Shown: positions 1-8,254 of the stretch, in pieces
Position numbering within the stretch: the stretch's first letter is position 1
Layout: each line of letters opens with the position of its first letter
Source of the DNA: Streptomyces bacillaris
Lineage (GTDB): Bacteria > Actinomycetota > Actinomycetes > Streptomycetales > Streptomycetaceae
Assembly: GCF_003268675.1 (NCBI RefSeq)
Contig: NZ_CP029378.1
Location: 2,728,001-2,792,000, forward strand
Direction: 5' to 3'
Length of the DNA stretch: 64,000 nt
Made by a program: the position numbers and the translations under genes
The notes under the pieces: generated by a model
What the model was told of the DNA's origin: nothing
The model's input: the letters and a program-made list of their open reading frames with translations, nothing else
The model's database searches: none

Positions 1-1
1 C

Positions 2-3000
2 GAGAAGGACCGCGTGGCCCGCCAGCCCGACGTCGTCACCACGTACGCGTACGAGGGCGGCGGCGCCTGGGGCCGGAGCACCGACGAGTTCACCAAGCCG
101 AAGCTGCGTACGTACGACCAGTGGCGCGGCTATGCGAGCGTCCTCGTCAGGAAGGGCGTGACCGGAGCCGATCCGGCCGCCGCGGACGCCACCGAACAGT
201 CCCAGACCCGGATGCGCTACTTCCGCGGTATGTCCGGCGACGCCGGCCGTCCCACGGTCACGGTCAAGGACTCGACCGGCGCGGAGACCCTGGGCGAGGA
301 CCTGGCGCCGTACCAGGGGATGCCAGCCGAGACCGTCGCGTACACCAGGGCGGGCGGCGACGTGGCCTCCCGCATCCTGGCTTGGCCCACCAGCAGGGAG
401 ACGGCCTCACAGGCGCGGCCCGGGCTCCCCGCGCTCAAGGCACATCGCGTGGCGACCGCCCGCACCGAGACGGTCGAGACCATCAGCGGCGGCCGGACGC
501 GCACCGCGCGCACGGTGACGACGTACGACGACACGTACGGGCTGCCGCTCACCGCCGAGACGCTCACCCTCACGCCGGACGGCTCGGGCGGCACGACCAC
601 CGGCGACCGGAGCTGCTCGACGAATACGTACGTCCACAACACCGCCAAGCACCTGATCGGTCTGGTGCAGCGCGCCCGAACGACGGTCGGCACGTGCGCC
701 CAGGCGGCCACGGCGCCCGGCAGCGACGTCGTCTCCGACACCCGTGTCTCGTACGACGCGCTCGACGCGTTCGGCGCGGCTCCGGTCAGGGGGCTGCCCT
801 TCCGGACCGACACCGTCGGGGCCGACGGCACCGGCTGGGTCACCACCGCCCGCACGGAGTACGACCCGCTCGGCCGCGCCACGGAAGTCCGGGACGCGAA
901 GGGGCACGTGTCCAAGGTCGGCTTCGTTCCGCCCACGGGCCCGGCGTTCACCACCACGTCGACCGACGCGAAGGGCCACACCACCACCACGGCCCTGGAC
1001 CCGGCCCGCGGCACCGCCCTGTCGGTGACCGACGCCAACGGGCGCCGGACGACGAGCGCCTACGACGAACTGGGCCGCACCACCGCCGTCTGGTCCCCGT
1101 CCCGTACTCAGGGCACGGACAAGGCGTCGGTGCTCTTCGACTACCAGATCGAGGACAACAAGGTCCCGGCGACCCGCACCCGTGTCCTGCGCGACAACGG
1201 TACGTACGAGGACTCCGTCACCGTCTACGACGGGCTGCTGCGCCCGCGCCAGGCGCAGACCGAGGCGCTCGGCGGCGGCCGGATCGTCACGGAGACGCTG
1301 TACAACGCGAACGGGGCGCCCGCGGAGACCAGGAACGGCTATCTGGCGGAGGGCGAGCCGCAGACCGAACTCTTCGTCCCGCTCTCGCTGACACAGGTGC
1401 CGAGCGCGTCGAAGACCGCCTACGACGGCCTCGGCCGCGCGGTCCGCACGACGGTCCTGCACGCGGGCGATCCGCAGCACTCCGCCACGGTCCGCCACGA
1501 GGGCGACCGGACGCTGACCCGGACGGGCATGTCGGCCGACGGCACGACCCCGATGCCGGGCAGCCGGTCCACCGCGACCTGGACGGACGCTCTGGGCCGC
1601 ACGTCGAAGATCGAGCACTTCACGGCCACCGACCTGTCGGCCGCCATCGAAACGCGATACACGTACGACGCGCGCGGCAACCTCGCCAAGGTCACGGACG
1701 CGCGGGACAACATCTGGACGTACACGTACGACGCACGTGGCCGCCTGGCGTTCTCCACGGACCCCGACGCGGGCTCGTCCTCCTTCGGCTACGACGTGCT
1801 GGACCGGCAGATCTGGTCGAAGGACTCCCGGCAGCGGTCCCAGCACACGGTGTACGACGAACTGGGCCGCCGGACCGAGCTGCGCGACGACTCGGCCGAG
1901 GGGCCGCTGGTCGCGAAGTGGACGTACGACACCCTGCCGGGCGCGAAGGGCCTGCCGGTGGCGTCGACCCGCTACCACGGGGGCGCGGAGTTCACGAGCG
2001 AGGTCACGGGCTACGACCAGGAGTACCGGCCGACCGGCTCCCGAACCACGATCCCGTCCACGCCCCTGACGACGGGCCTGGCTGGCACCTACACGTACAA
2101 GAACACCTACACGCCCACCGGCCTCCCTCAGTCGGTCGAGCTGCCGGCGACACCGGGGGGTCTGGCGGCGGAGAAGGTCATCACCCGCTACGACGGCGAG
2201 GGCTCGCCGCGCACGACGTCCGGTCTGGCGTGGTACACGGCCGACACGGTACTCAGCCCACTGGGCCAGGTGCTGCGCACGGCGTCGGGCGAGGCGCCGA
2301 ACCGGGTGTGGGCGACGCACTTCTACGACGAGAACACCGGTCGCCTCGACAGGAGGATCACCGACCGCGAGACGCTCGACCCGAGCCGTATCTCGGAGAC
2401 GTCCTACGCCCACGACACAGTCGGCAACATCACGTCGATCACGGACACGCAGTCACCGGCCCGCGTCGACCGCCAGTGCTTCGCGTACGACCCGATGGGG
2501 CGCCTGGCTCACGCCTGGACCGCCAAGTCCCCCGGTTGCCCGCGCAGTTCCACGGCCCAGGGCGCGGGCCCGAACCGCACGGACGTCTCACCGAGCATCG
2601 ACGGGGCCGGGTACTGGCACTCGTATGAGTTCGACACCATCGGCAACCGCACCGGCATGGTCGTCCACGACCCGGCCGACCCGGCCCTGGACGACACCTA
2701 CGTCTACACCCACGGCGTGCCCTCCGAGGGCCCACTGCAGCCCGCGACACTCCAGCCGCACACGCTGACGAAGGTGGACGCGACCGTACGGGGCCCCGGC
2801 TCCACGGTCACCTCATCCTCCACGTACGCCTACGATCCCTCGGGCAACACCACGCAGCGGGTCATCGGCGGTGACACCCAGGCCCTGACCTGGGACCGCC
2901 GCAACAAGCTCATGTCCGCCGACACGGACGACGACGGCACCGCGGACGTGACCTACCTGTACGACGCCTCCGGCAACCGCCTCCTGGAGGCCGACGCCAC

Positions 3001-4819
3001 GACCCGCACCCTGTACCTGGGCGAGTCCGAGATCGTCGTCGACACCGCCGGCCGGCCGGTGGAGGCCCGCCGCTACTACTCCCACCCCGGGGCGCCGACG
3101 ACGCTCCGCACCACGGGCGGCAGGACGTCGGGCCACACGCTGACGGTCCAGCTGACCGACCACCACAACACCCCGACCGCGTCGGTGGCCCTGACGGGCG
3201 GCCAGCCGGTCACCCGCCGCATGTTCGACCCCTACGGCAACCCCCGCGGCACCGAGCCCACCACCTGGCCCGACCGCCGCACCTACCTCGGCGTCGGCAT
3301 CGACGACGAGACCACGGGGCTGACCCACATCGGCGCCCGCGAATACGACTCCATGACGGGCCGCTTCATCTCGGCCGACCCCATCATCGACATAGCCGAC
3401 CCGCTCCAGATGAACGGCTATGCCTACGCCAACAACAACCCGGTCACCAACTGGGACCCCACAGGCCTCAAGAGCGACGAGTGCGGATCGCTGTACCGCT
3501 GCGGCGGCAACCAGGTCATCACCACCAAGACCACCAAGTACCAGGACGTCAACACGGTCGCCCGGCACTTCGAGAAGACGGCTTCGTGGGCGACTCTCGC
3601 TCAGTGGAAGGCAGAGGGGCTCGGCAACTCCCCTGCCTTCGGCAAGGCCAAGAAGCTGACCAAGTGGAAGAACGAGCACTACGAGAAGGACTGGGGCATC
3701 AACCTCGTCGCCGGTATGGCCCGTTCATGGGTCTCCGGCGTGGATGCCGCAGCGTCGGCGATCATGCCCTTCCCGACCGTCCAGGCCGCGCCCCTGTACG
3801 ACAGCCTCGTCAGCAGCCTCGGGGTGAACACGAAAGGCCGGGCCTACGCCAACGGCGAAGGCCTCATGGACGGCCTGAGCATGGTCGGCGGGGTGGGTGC
3901 GATCGCTGCGGGGATCAAGGGCGGGCTGAAGATGGCGGCAAAGGGGTGCCGCCCCGGCAACAGCTTCGCCCCGGGAACGGAGGTCGCCCTCGCCGACGGA
4001 ACGACGAAGCCGATCGAGGACGTCGAGATCGGCGACGAAGTCCTGGCCACCGACCCGGAGACAGGCGAGACCCGAGCCGAGAAGGTCACCGCCGAGATCC
4101 GGGGCGACGGCACCAAGAACCTGGTGAAGGTCACCATCGACACCGACGGCGACCGCGGCACGGACACCGCCGAGATCACCGCGACCGACGGCCACCCCTT
4201 CTGGGTCCCCGAGCTCGGCCGCTGGATCGACGCCACCGACCTCGCCCCGGGCCAATGGCTGCGCACCAGCGCCGGCACCCACGTCCAGATCACCGCGATC
4301 AAGCGCTGGACGGAGACCGCCACCGTCCACAACCTCACGGTCGCGGACCTGCATACGTACTATGTGCTCGCGGGCGCCACACCGGTCCTGGTCCACAATT
4401 GCTCAACCAATCTTCTTTCGGCAGAAGACCAGCTGAACGGGTTTATACCGAAAGTCGAGCGCGCTGAGGGATATCACGACGTTCGGATCCATGGTTCCCC
4501 TGATGGCGTCGCCCCCAGCTTCAATGCCGCAGAAGGTGGATCCGGTCTAATTAACCACCGGGTGCTCGCGGGCCTGATAAGGAGTGATCCGAACTACGCC
4601 GGCGGGCCGATTAGGCTCTGCTCCTGCCAGACTGGTGCTTCTCGAGGAACCTTCGCGCAGGATCTTGCCAATAAACTCGGCGTGGAAGTCCTGGCACCCA
4701 CCGGCTACTTGTACGTACGTCCCAACGGTAGGATGAGTATTGGTCGTGAGGGTGCAGCGCTTGGTCGATCCCACTTCCATGGCGAATGGGCGAGTTTCCT
4801 TCCCGGAGGGGGCAGATGA
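2..4819 (+). CDS. Rhs/YD-repeat polymorphic toxin with Hint domain and C-terminal toxin (5' partial)
   Basis: The reading frame is open to the window edge, so the N-terminus is missing. Residue numbers here count from the GTG at 14. About 1,100 residues of YD repeats (YDxxGR, YTYDARGNL, YLYDASGNR) form the Rhs shell. They end in the Rhs core motif (GLTHIGAREYD, MTGRFISADP, NNPVTNWDPTGL). A Hint/intein-like domain follows from Cys1312 (CRPGNSFAPGT) to VLVHN at 1462, where self-cleavage is expected after the Asn. The last 139 residues are the variable toxin tip, whose DNA is clearly more AT-rich than the shell. The tip has HGSPDG (His1493) and LCSCQTG (Cys1538), a spacing that suggests a clan CD caspase-like dyad; that is inference. 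The stop overlaps the next start as ATGA, so toxin and immunity genes are translationally coupled. The shell and Hint assignments are firm; the toxin activity is not. Confidence 0.93.
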   Translation, partial: EKDRVARQPDVVTTYAYEGGGAWGRSTDEFTKPKLRTYDQWRGYASVLVRKGVTGADPAAADATEQSQTRMRYFRGMSGDAGRPTVTVKDSTGAETLGEDLAPYQGMPAETVAYTRAGGDVASRILAWPTSRETASQARPGLPALKAHRVATARTETVETISGGRTRTARTVTTYDDTYGLPLTAETLTLTPDGSGGTTTGDRSCSTNTYVHNTAKHLIGLVQRARTTVGTCAQAATAPGSDVVSDTRVSYDALDAFGAAPVRGLPFRTDTVGADGTGWVTTARTEYDPLGRATEVRDAKGHVSKVGFVPPTGPAFTTTSTDAKGHTTTTALDPARGTALSVTDANGRRTTSAYDELGRTTAVWSPSRTQGTDKASVLFDYQIEDNKVPATRTRVLRDNGTYEDSVTVYDGLLRPRQAQTEALGGGRIVTETLYNANGAPAETRNGYLAEGEPQTELFVPLSLTQVPSASKTAYDGLGRAVRTTVLHAGDPQHSATVRHEGDRTLTRTGMSADGTTPMPGSRSTATWTDALGRTSKIEHFTATDLSAAIETRYTYDARGNLAKVTDARDNIWTYTYDARGRLAFSTDPDAGSSSFGYDVLDRQIWSKDSRQRSQHTVYDELGRRTELRDDSAEGPLVAKWTYDTLPGAKGLPVASTRYHGGAEFTSEVTGYDQEYRPTGSRTTIPSTPLTTGLAGTYTYKNTYTPTGLPQSVELPATPGGLAAEKVITRYDGEGSPRTTSGLAWYTADTVLSPLGQVLRTASGEAPNRVWATHFYDENTGRLDRRITDRETLDPSRISETSYAHDTVGNITSITDTQSPARVDRQCFAYDPMGRLAHAWTAKSPGCPRSSTAQGAGPNRTDVSPSIDGAGYWHSYEFDTIGNRTGMVVHDPADPALDDTYVYTHGVPSEGPLQPATLQPHTLTKVDATVRGPGSTVTSSSTYAYDPSGNTTQRVIGGDTQALTWDRRNKLMSADTDDDGTADVTYLYDASGNRLLEADATTRTLYLGESEIVVDTAGRPVEARRYYSHPGAPTTLRTTGGRTSGHTLTVQLTDHHNTPTASVALTGGQPVTRRMFDPYGNPRGTEPTTWPDRRTYLGVGIDDETTGLTHIGAREYDSMTGRFISADPIIDIADPLQMNGYAYANNNPVTNWDPTGLKSDECGSLYRCGGNQVITTKTTKYQDVNTVARHFEKTASWATLAQWKAEGLGNSPAFGKAKKLTKWKNEHYEKDWGINLVAGMARSWVSGVDAAASAIMPFPTVQAAPLYDSLVSSLGVNTKGRAYANGEGLMDGLSMVGGVGAIAAGIKGGLKMAAKGCRPGNSFAPGTEVALADGTTKPIEDVEIGDEVLATDPETGETRAEKVTAEIRGDGTKNLVKVTIDTDGDRGTDTAEITATDGHPFWVPELGRWIDATDLAPGQWLRTSAGTHVQITAIKRWTETATVHNLTVADLHTYYVLAGATPVLVHNCSTNLLSAEDQLNGFIPKVERAEGYHDVRIHGSPDGVAPSFNAAEGGSGLINHRVLAGLIRSDPNYAGGPIRLCSCQTGASRGTFAQDLANKLGVEVLAPTGYLYVRPNGRMSIGREGAALGRSHFHGEWASFLPGGGR
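4351..4398 (+). repeat. Hint-end direct repeat, copy 1 (in the full-length Rhs gene)
   Basis: This 48-bp segment encodes the end of the Hint domain (HTYYVLAGATPVLVHN). By eye it matches 13058-13105 at 42 of 48 positions. It marks the border where exchangeable toxin tips are joined, and it could serve as a short homology for tip swapping. Confidence 0.8.
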
Positions 4820-5202
4820 CAGGAGAGGACATCGTGAGACGTGCAGGATTCTATGGATCTGCTGAGGAAGTCTCCACCGCGGCGACCTCTGTCGAGCACC
4901 CCTGGGAGGCATTGGCGGCGCGCTATCTAGAAAAAGGGGAGGTTATTGTCGCCGCAAGCCAGTGGGTTGATGATCTACTGGATGTGAGTGCCAAGAGAAT
5001 CTGCCAGTATTCAATTCGGACAGATGGCGCCTGGGTGTGGCCGAGCAGCCTGGTGTACTATGTGAGGCGATATCATGTGAAACTCCCCGCCGAGTTCCTC
5101 GATCACATGGCAGCAAATGATTGGATGGTGGGGGAATTGGAGGAGGCCGCGGTAGATGAAATCTATGAGCGGCTGGACGAGTTCACCGAATCCAGTCAAT
5201 GA
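4816..5202 (+). CDS. putative immunity protein for the Rhs toxin tip
   Basis: A 128-residue acidic soluble protein with no signal peptide or membrane segment. I do not recognise the family. The role is inferred from position: its ATG overlaps the toxin stop (ATGA) and a GGAGGGGG ribosome site sits just upstream. An in-frame upstream ATG at 4786 would add 10 residues, but the coupled start is better placed. The DNA is AT-richer than the surrounding genome, like the toxin tip, so tip and immunity gene probably arrived together. It is followed by a strong terminator. Expected action is to bind and neutralise the cognate tip in the producing cell. Confidence 0.75.
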   Translation: MTGEDIVRRAGFYGSAEEVSTAATSVEHPWEALAARYLEKGEVIVAASQWVDDLLDVSAKRICQYSIRTDGAWVWPSSLVYYVRRYHVKLPAEFLDHMAANDWMVGELEEAAVDEIYERLDEFTESSQ

Positions 5203-5268
5203 AAAGCGACGATAGAATCTGACCAGTCTCGACGCGCGGCTTTGCGGAGAGCGGGGCCCGTCAGATGC

Positions 5269-5304
5269 CAGAGGCCCCACCGGAGCATTCCGGTGGGGCC
5301 TCTG
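5269..5304. terminator. terminator after the first toxin/immunity pair
   Basis: Perfect 16-bp inverted repeat (CAGAGGCCCCACCGGA) around a GCAT loop. The core stem AGGCCCCACCGGA recurs in the terminator at 13965-14006, and both copies are followed by a similar GGTG..TGACGGCA sequence and an integrase 3' end. Confidence 0.85.
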
Positions 5305-5311
5305 TGGTGCT

Positions 5312-5333
5312 TGACGGCAACGGTGACGGCAAC
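5312..5333. repeat. candidate attL (TGACGGCAAC repeated twice)
   Basis: Two TGACGGCAAC units separated by GG, at the 3' end of int. The partner is 12946-12967, which differs at two central positions. Related sequence is also found around the IS insertion at 14012-14020 and 15196-15210. Confidence 0.5.
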
Positions 5334-5334
5334 G

Positions 5335-6599
5335 TCAGAAGACGACGGCAGCGCCGGGTGGGCTGTCAGGGGTGTCGCTGTCTCCGCTGAGGGCGCCGTC
5401 GAGTGTGTCGATGGCTTGGCGTTGGAGGCGAAGCCTTACGTGGGCGTAGACGCCGGCGGTGACGCCGATATGGGCGTGTCCGAGGAGTTCCTTGATCACG
5501 ACGAGGTCGACGCCTTGCTCCAAGAGCAGCGTGGCAGTCGAGTGGCGGAGGTCGTGGAATCGGATACGCCGGAGTTCGGCGCGGTCGAGGAAGCTGCGGA
5601 AGCGGCGGGTGAGGTTGGCCGGGTCGAGAGGTGCGCCGGTCGGGGTGGAGAAGACGAGGCTGCTATCTCTCCAGTCCAGTCCTGCGGTCTCGCGTTCCTT
5701 GTCCTGCCGTTCCTTGTGTGCCTTGAGGTAGGGGATGCACTCAGTGGGGAGGGCGATGCGGCGTTCGGATGCTTGGGTCTTGGTGGGCAGGTGGGTGAGG
5801 CCGCCGGTGCGGGTGCGCTGGAGTGAGCGGCGGATGCTGGCCGCTCCGGTTGTGAGGTCGAGGTCTTCCCAGTGGAGGCCGAGGAGTTCGCCTTTGCGGA
5901 GTCCGGTTCGCAGGGCGAGTTCGTACAGCGCGTGCAGCCGGTCGGTGCGGGCCGCGTCGAGGAACTGGCGGGCCTCGGCTGCGGTGAGCGGACGGAAGCG
6001 CCTGGGCTGGTGCGTAATGGTCTTGACGTTGCGGGCGACGTTGCGGGGCAGTTCGTCTTCGCGGACGGCATGCTCCAGTGCCGATTTGAGCACCGAGTGC
6101 ACGTAGGTCACGGTCAAAGGGGACAGCCGTTTCTGGCAGCACTCGCCGATGGCGCAGCACCTCTTCCGTTCGGTGTCCAGGCCCTGGGTGCAGCACTGGC
6201 AGGTGGCGCGGAGCCGGTCGAGGAAGGTACGCACGTCCTTGGCCGTGAGGCGGGCGACCTTCTTGGTGCCGAGTCCGGGGATGAGGTGGAGGCGGACGCA
6301 GGCGGCGTATCGGGTGTGGGTGTTCTCGCGGAGCCGGTGGATGGCGACGCTGCCGAGCCAGTAAGCGAGGTAGTCGCCGACGGTGCGGCGGTGGCGACGG
6401 GGAGGCCGCGGTTGCTGTCGGCGATCTTCTCGGCGAGCTTGTCGGCGGCTTCTCTACGGGTGGTGCCATAGACGCGGACGCGTTTGCGGGTGCCGTTGGC
6501 GGCGAGGACGTAGCCGGCGGCTTCCCAGCGGCCGTCCTTGCGCTGGTAGATGGTGCCTTCGCCGTTGGCGCGGGCCTTCTTGCGCTTGGGGGCGGTCAT
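5335..6599 (-). pseudogene. int: site-specific tyrosine recombinase (integrase), single-base frameshift
   Basis: A phage-type tyrosine integrase in two frames. The N-terminal part (from 6599, MTAPKRKKARANGEGTIYQR) carries the AP2-like arm-binding region and runs to about 6395. The rest (GDYLAYWLGSVAIHRLRENT onward) continues in another frame to the stop at 5335. One missing base at about 6384-6400 explains the break: restoring it gives 1266 nt, or 421 residues, normal for the family. Catalytic residues are intact: Arg in TGLRKGELLGL, HDLRH, LLGH and Tyr in VYAH. The ATG overlaps the excisionase stop. As written the gene cannot make a full protein, unless the shift is a sequencing error or is bypassed. 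It would normally integrate the element at attB. Confidence 0.85.
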
Positions 6600-6781
6600 A
6601 GGGCGGCCTCTTCCAGGTGGCGTTGGACGTAGTCAGCGAGGGCGTGGGCGGGGATGCGGCGGGCGCGGCCGATGGTCAGCGAGGCCAGGCGGCGGGTGCG
6701 CAGGAGGTCGTAGAGGGCGGAGCGGCCGATCTTGAGTCGGGCCATGGCCTCGGGGACGGTGAGGAGTTCGTCGTCACGCAC
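6596..6781 (-). CDS. xis: excisionase, MerR/AlpA-type helix-turn-helix
   Basis: A 61-residue protein with the excisionase/AlpA signature: LTVPEAMARLKIGRSALYDLL as the helix-turn-helix, then a basic wing (RTRRLASLTIGRARRIP). Small proteins of this type bend att DNA and steer the integrase toward excision. Its 3' end overlaps the int start by 4 nt and its 5' end overlaps the rep 3' end by 8 nt, so rep, xis and int form one coupled transcript as in pSAM2-like elements. The assignment is firm from sequence plus context. Confidence 0.88.
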   Translation of the reverse strand: MRDDELLTVPEAMARLKIGRSALYDLLRTRRLASLTIGRARRIPAHALADYVQRHLEEAAL

Positions 6782-8120
6782 GAGTCGCTACCTCCTGTTC
6801 GCCCGTCGGGCCGCCGTCGATGAGTGCGGCGAGGCGTTCGAGGTCGGGGGTGAGGCCGGTGCCGTCGTAGGCCCAGTGGGCGAGGACGAGGGTGGTCGGG
6901 GAGGTCGGAGGGGTGTGGCGGCGGTGCCAGGCGGCGCGTGCGGCCCGGAGGGCGCCGAGGGTGGTGGAGTAGGCGCGGGTCTTGGTGGAGAAGTGGCCGC
7001 GGAAGCCGAGCATGTGGGCCCACTTGCGCAGGTTCAGGTGCTTGAGGTCGTCGCGGTTGCCGAGGGCCCAGGCGGTGCGGATCATGCGGGCGGCGTGCTC
7101 GGGTACGGACTCGAACCAGAGGTCGGTGATCCTCTTCAGCCGGTGGTCGAGGGTGCCGGTCGCGGCTTCGGTGCCCTTGGTGGCGTACTTGGCGACGTAT
7201 CCGGCAACCTTGCCCTCGGTGATCGTGGTCCCGCCCTGGAAGGCCGTGGACCGGATGATCCTGGTGTCGATCTGCTTGCCGAAGGCGAAGGAGCGGGCAC
7301 GGCCGTTGATCTCCGGTCCGTCAATGCGGGCACGGGTGGCCGCGAGCCGTATGGCATCGGCCAGAAGTTCGGGCGTGGCCCAGGTAGATGGCGGGGTGTA
7401 GCTGCCCGCGGGGCCGTCGAGGCGGATCACTGCGTGGAAGTGGATCAGCCCGCGCTGCTGGTACTCGGCGACCTTGGCGTACGAGACCCGGACGACCCTG
7501 GAGAGCAGGCGCTGCGGGACACCGGCTGCGGCGGCGATGGTGCGGCGCAGGTGGAGCATGAAGCGGGCCCACAGGGCGGGGGCGTGGGCGTTCCACAGCA
7601 CCGCGCCGGTGTAGTCGTACCGCTCGGGGTCGAGCGGGGTGCCGAGGCGCGGGTCGCCTTTGGTGTGGGTGCGTCCGCAGCGGCAGCGGGCGGAGCCGTT
7701 GAGGCGTCGCCCGTGGACCGGCCCGAAGGAGGGTGCGGTGAGGGTGGCGAAGACGCGGGGGTGTGTGGCGACCTGGTCGGGGATGCTCTTGCCGCCGCGC
7801 AGGCCGGCGGCGATGAGGTGGTAGGTGTCCTGGCGGTAGAGCTCGGCGCAGGAGGGGCAGCGGGTGCTGCGGCGGTTGCCACAGCGGACCAGGAGGTGCC
7901 CGGCGGGCAGCTCCTTGGACTTCAGTTCGCGCAGGATCGCGCCGGTGAAGGCGTCGATCTCGGTGCGCTGGCCTTCGAGCCGGATCGGCCGGGCGCAGCC
8001 GCCGAGCGAGGACAGTTGCCGTACCAGGCCGAGCAGGTCGCGGTACCCGGTGAACGTGGGTAGCGCGGGTGCGGCCGGTTCGGGGTGGGGGATTGTGGTG
8101 GTGGGGTGGTGCGGTGGCAT
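6774..8120 (-). CDS. repSA: rolling-circle replication initiator, RepSA family
   Basis: A 448-residue HUH-type initiator. The N-terminus has a Cys/His cluster (RCGNRRSTRCPSCAELYRQDTYH) typical of actinobacterial Rep proteins. Motif 1 is FATLTAPSFGPVHG, the HUH motif is GLIHFHAVIRLDG, and the candidate nicking tyrosines are in KVAGYVAKYATK. A second Cys/His group lies at ARCRCGRTHTKGDPR. It nicks the double-strand origin to start replication of the excised circle. The ATG at 8120 is preceded by GAGAGG, about 10 nt away. A terminator-like hairpin and a perfect 16-bp palindrome lie just upstream and separate this unit from tra. Length and motifs match intact family members. Confidence 0.9.
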   Translation of the reverse strand: MPPHHPTTTIPHPEPAAPALPTFTGYRDLLGLVRQLSSLGGCARPIRLEGQRTEIDAFTGAILRELKSKELPAGHLLVRCGNRRSTRCPSCAELYRQDTYHLIAAGLRGGKSIPDQVATHPRVFATLTAPSFGPVHGRRLNGSARCRCGRTHTKGDPRLGTPLDPERYDYTGAVLWNAHAPALWARFMLHLRRTIAAAAGVPQRLLSRVVRVSYAKVAEYQQRGLIHFHAVIRLDGPAGSYTPPSTWATPELLADAIRLAATRARIDGPEINGRARSFAFGKQIDTRIIRSTAFQGGTTITEGKVAGYVAKYATKGTEAATGTLDHRLKRITDLWFESVPEHAARMIRTAWALGNRDDLKHLNLRKWAHMLGFRGHFSTKTRAYSTTLGALRAARAAWHRRHTPPTSPTTLVLAHWAYDGTGLTPDLERLAALIDGGPTGEQEVATRA

Positions 8121-8143
8121 GCTGGCGGGACCTCTCTGCGCTG

Positions 8144-8159
8144 CGGCACACGTGTGCCG
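8144..8159. promoter_or_regulatory. 16-bp perfect palindrome upstream of rep
   Basis: CGGCACACGTGTGCCG is fully self-complementary and lies 24 bp upstream of the rep start codon. It is a plausible dimeric-repressor operator for the rep-xis-int transcript; which protein binds is unknown. Confidence 0.5.
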
Positions 8160-8178
8160 TGGATGGATGGGAGGGAGG

Positions 8179-8223
8179 CCCCGGCAGGGGCGAGGGTTTG
8201 GCGACTACACGCCCTTGCCGGGG
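8179..8223. terminator. hairpin between tra and rep
   Basis: The arms CCCCGGCAGGGGCG and CGCCCTTGCCGGGG pair over 14 bp with one G.T pair and a 17-nt loop. The position right after the tra stop fits termination of the transfer operon before the rep promoter. Confidence 0.6.
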
Positions 8224-8254
8224 ATCGCTGCGAAGCGGGACCAGGAGGCGGCGG

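Noticed and set aside
407..2413. 668-codon reverse frame inside the Rhs gene
   Set aside because: Composition artefact; the forward frame has unbroken YD repeats.
4786..4815. Earlier ATG for the first immunity gene
   Set aside because: ATG 4816 has a much better ribosome site and overlaps the toxin stop; the extra residues lie within toxin codons.
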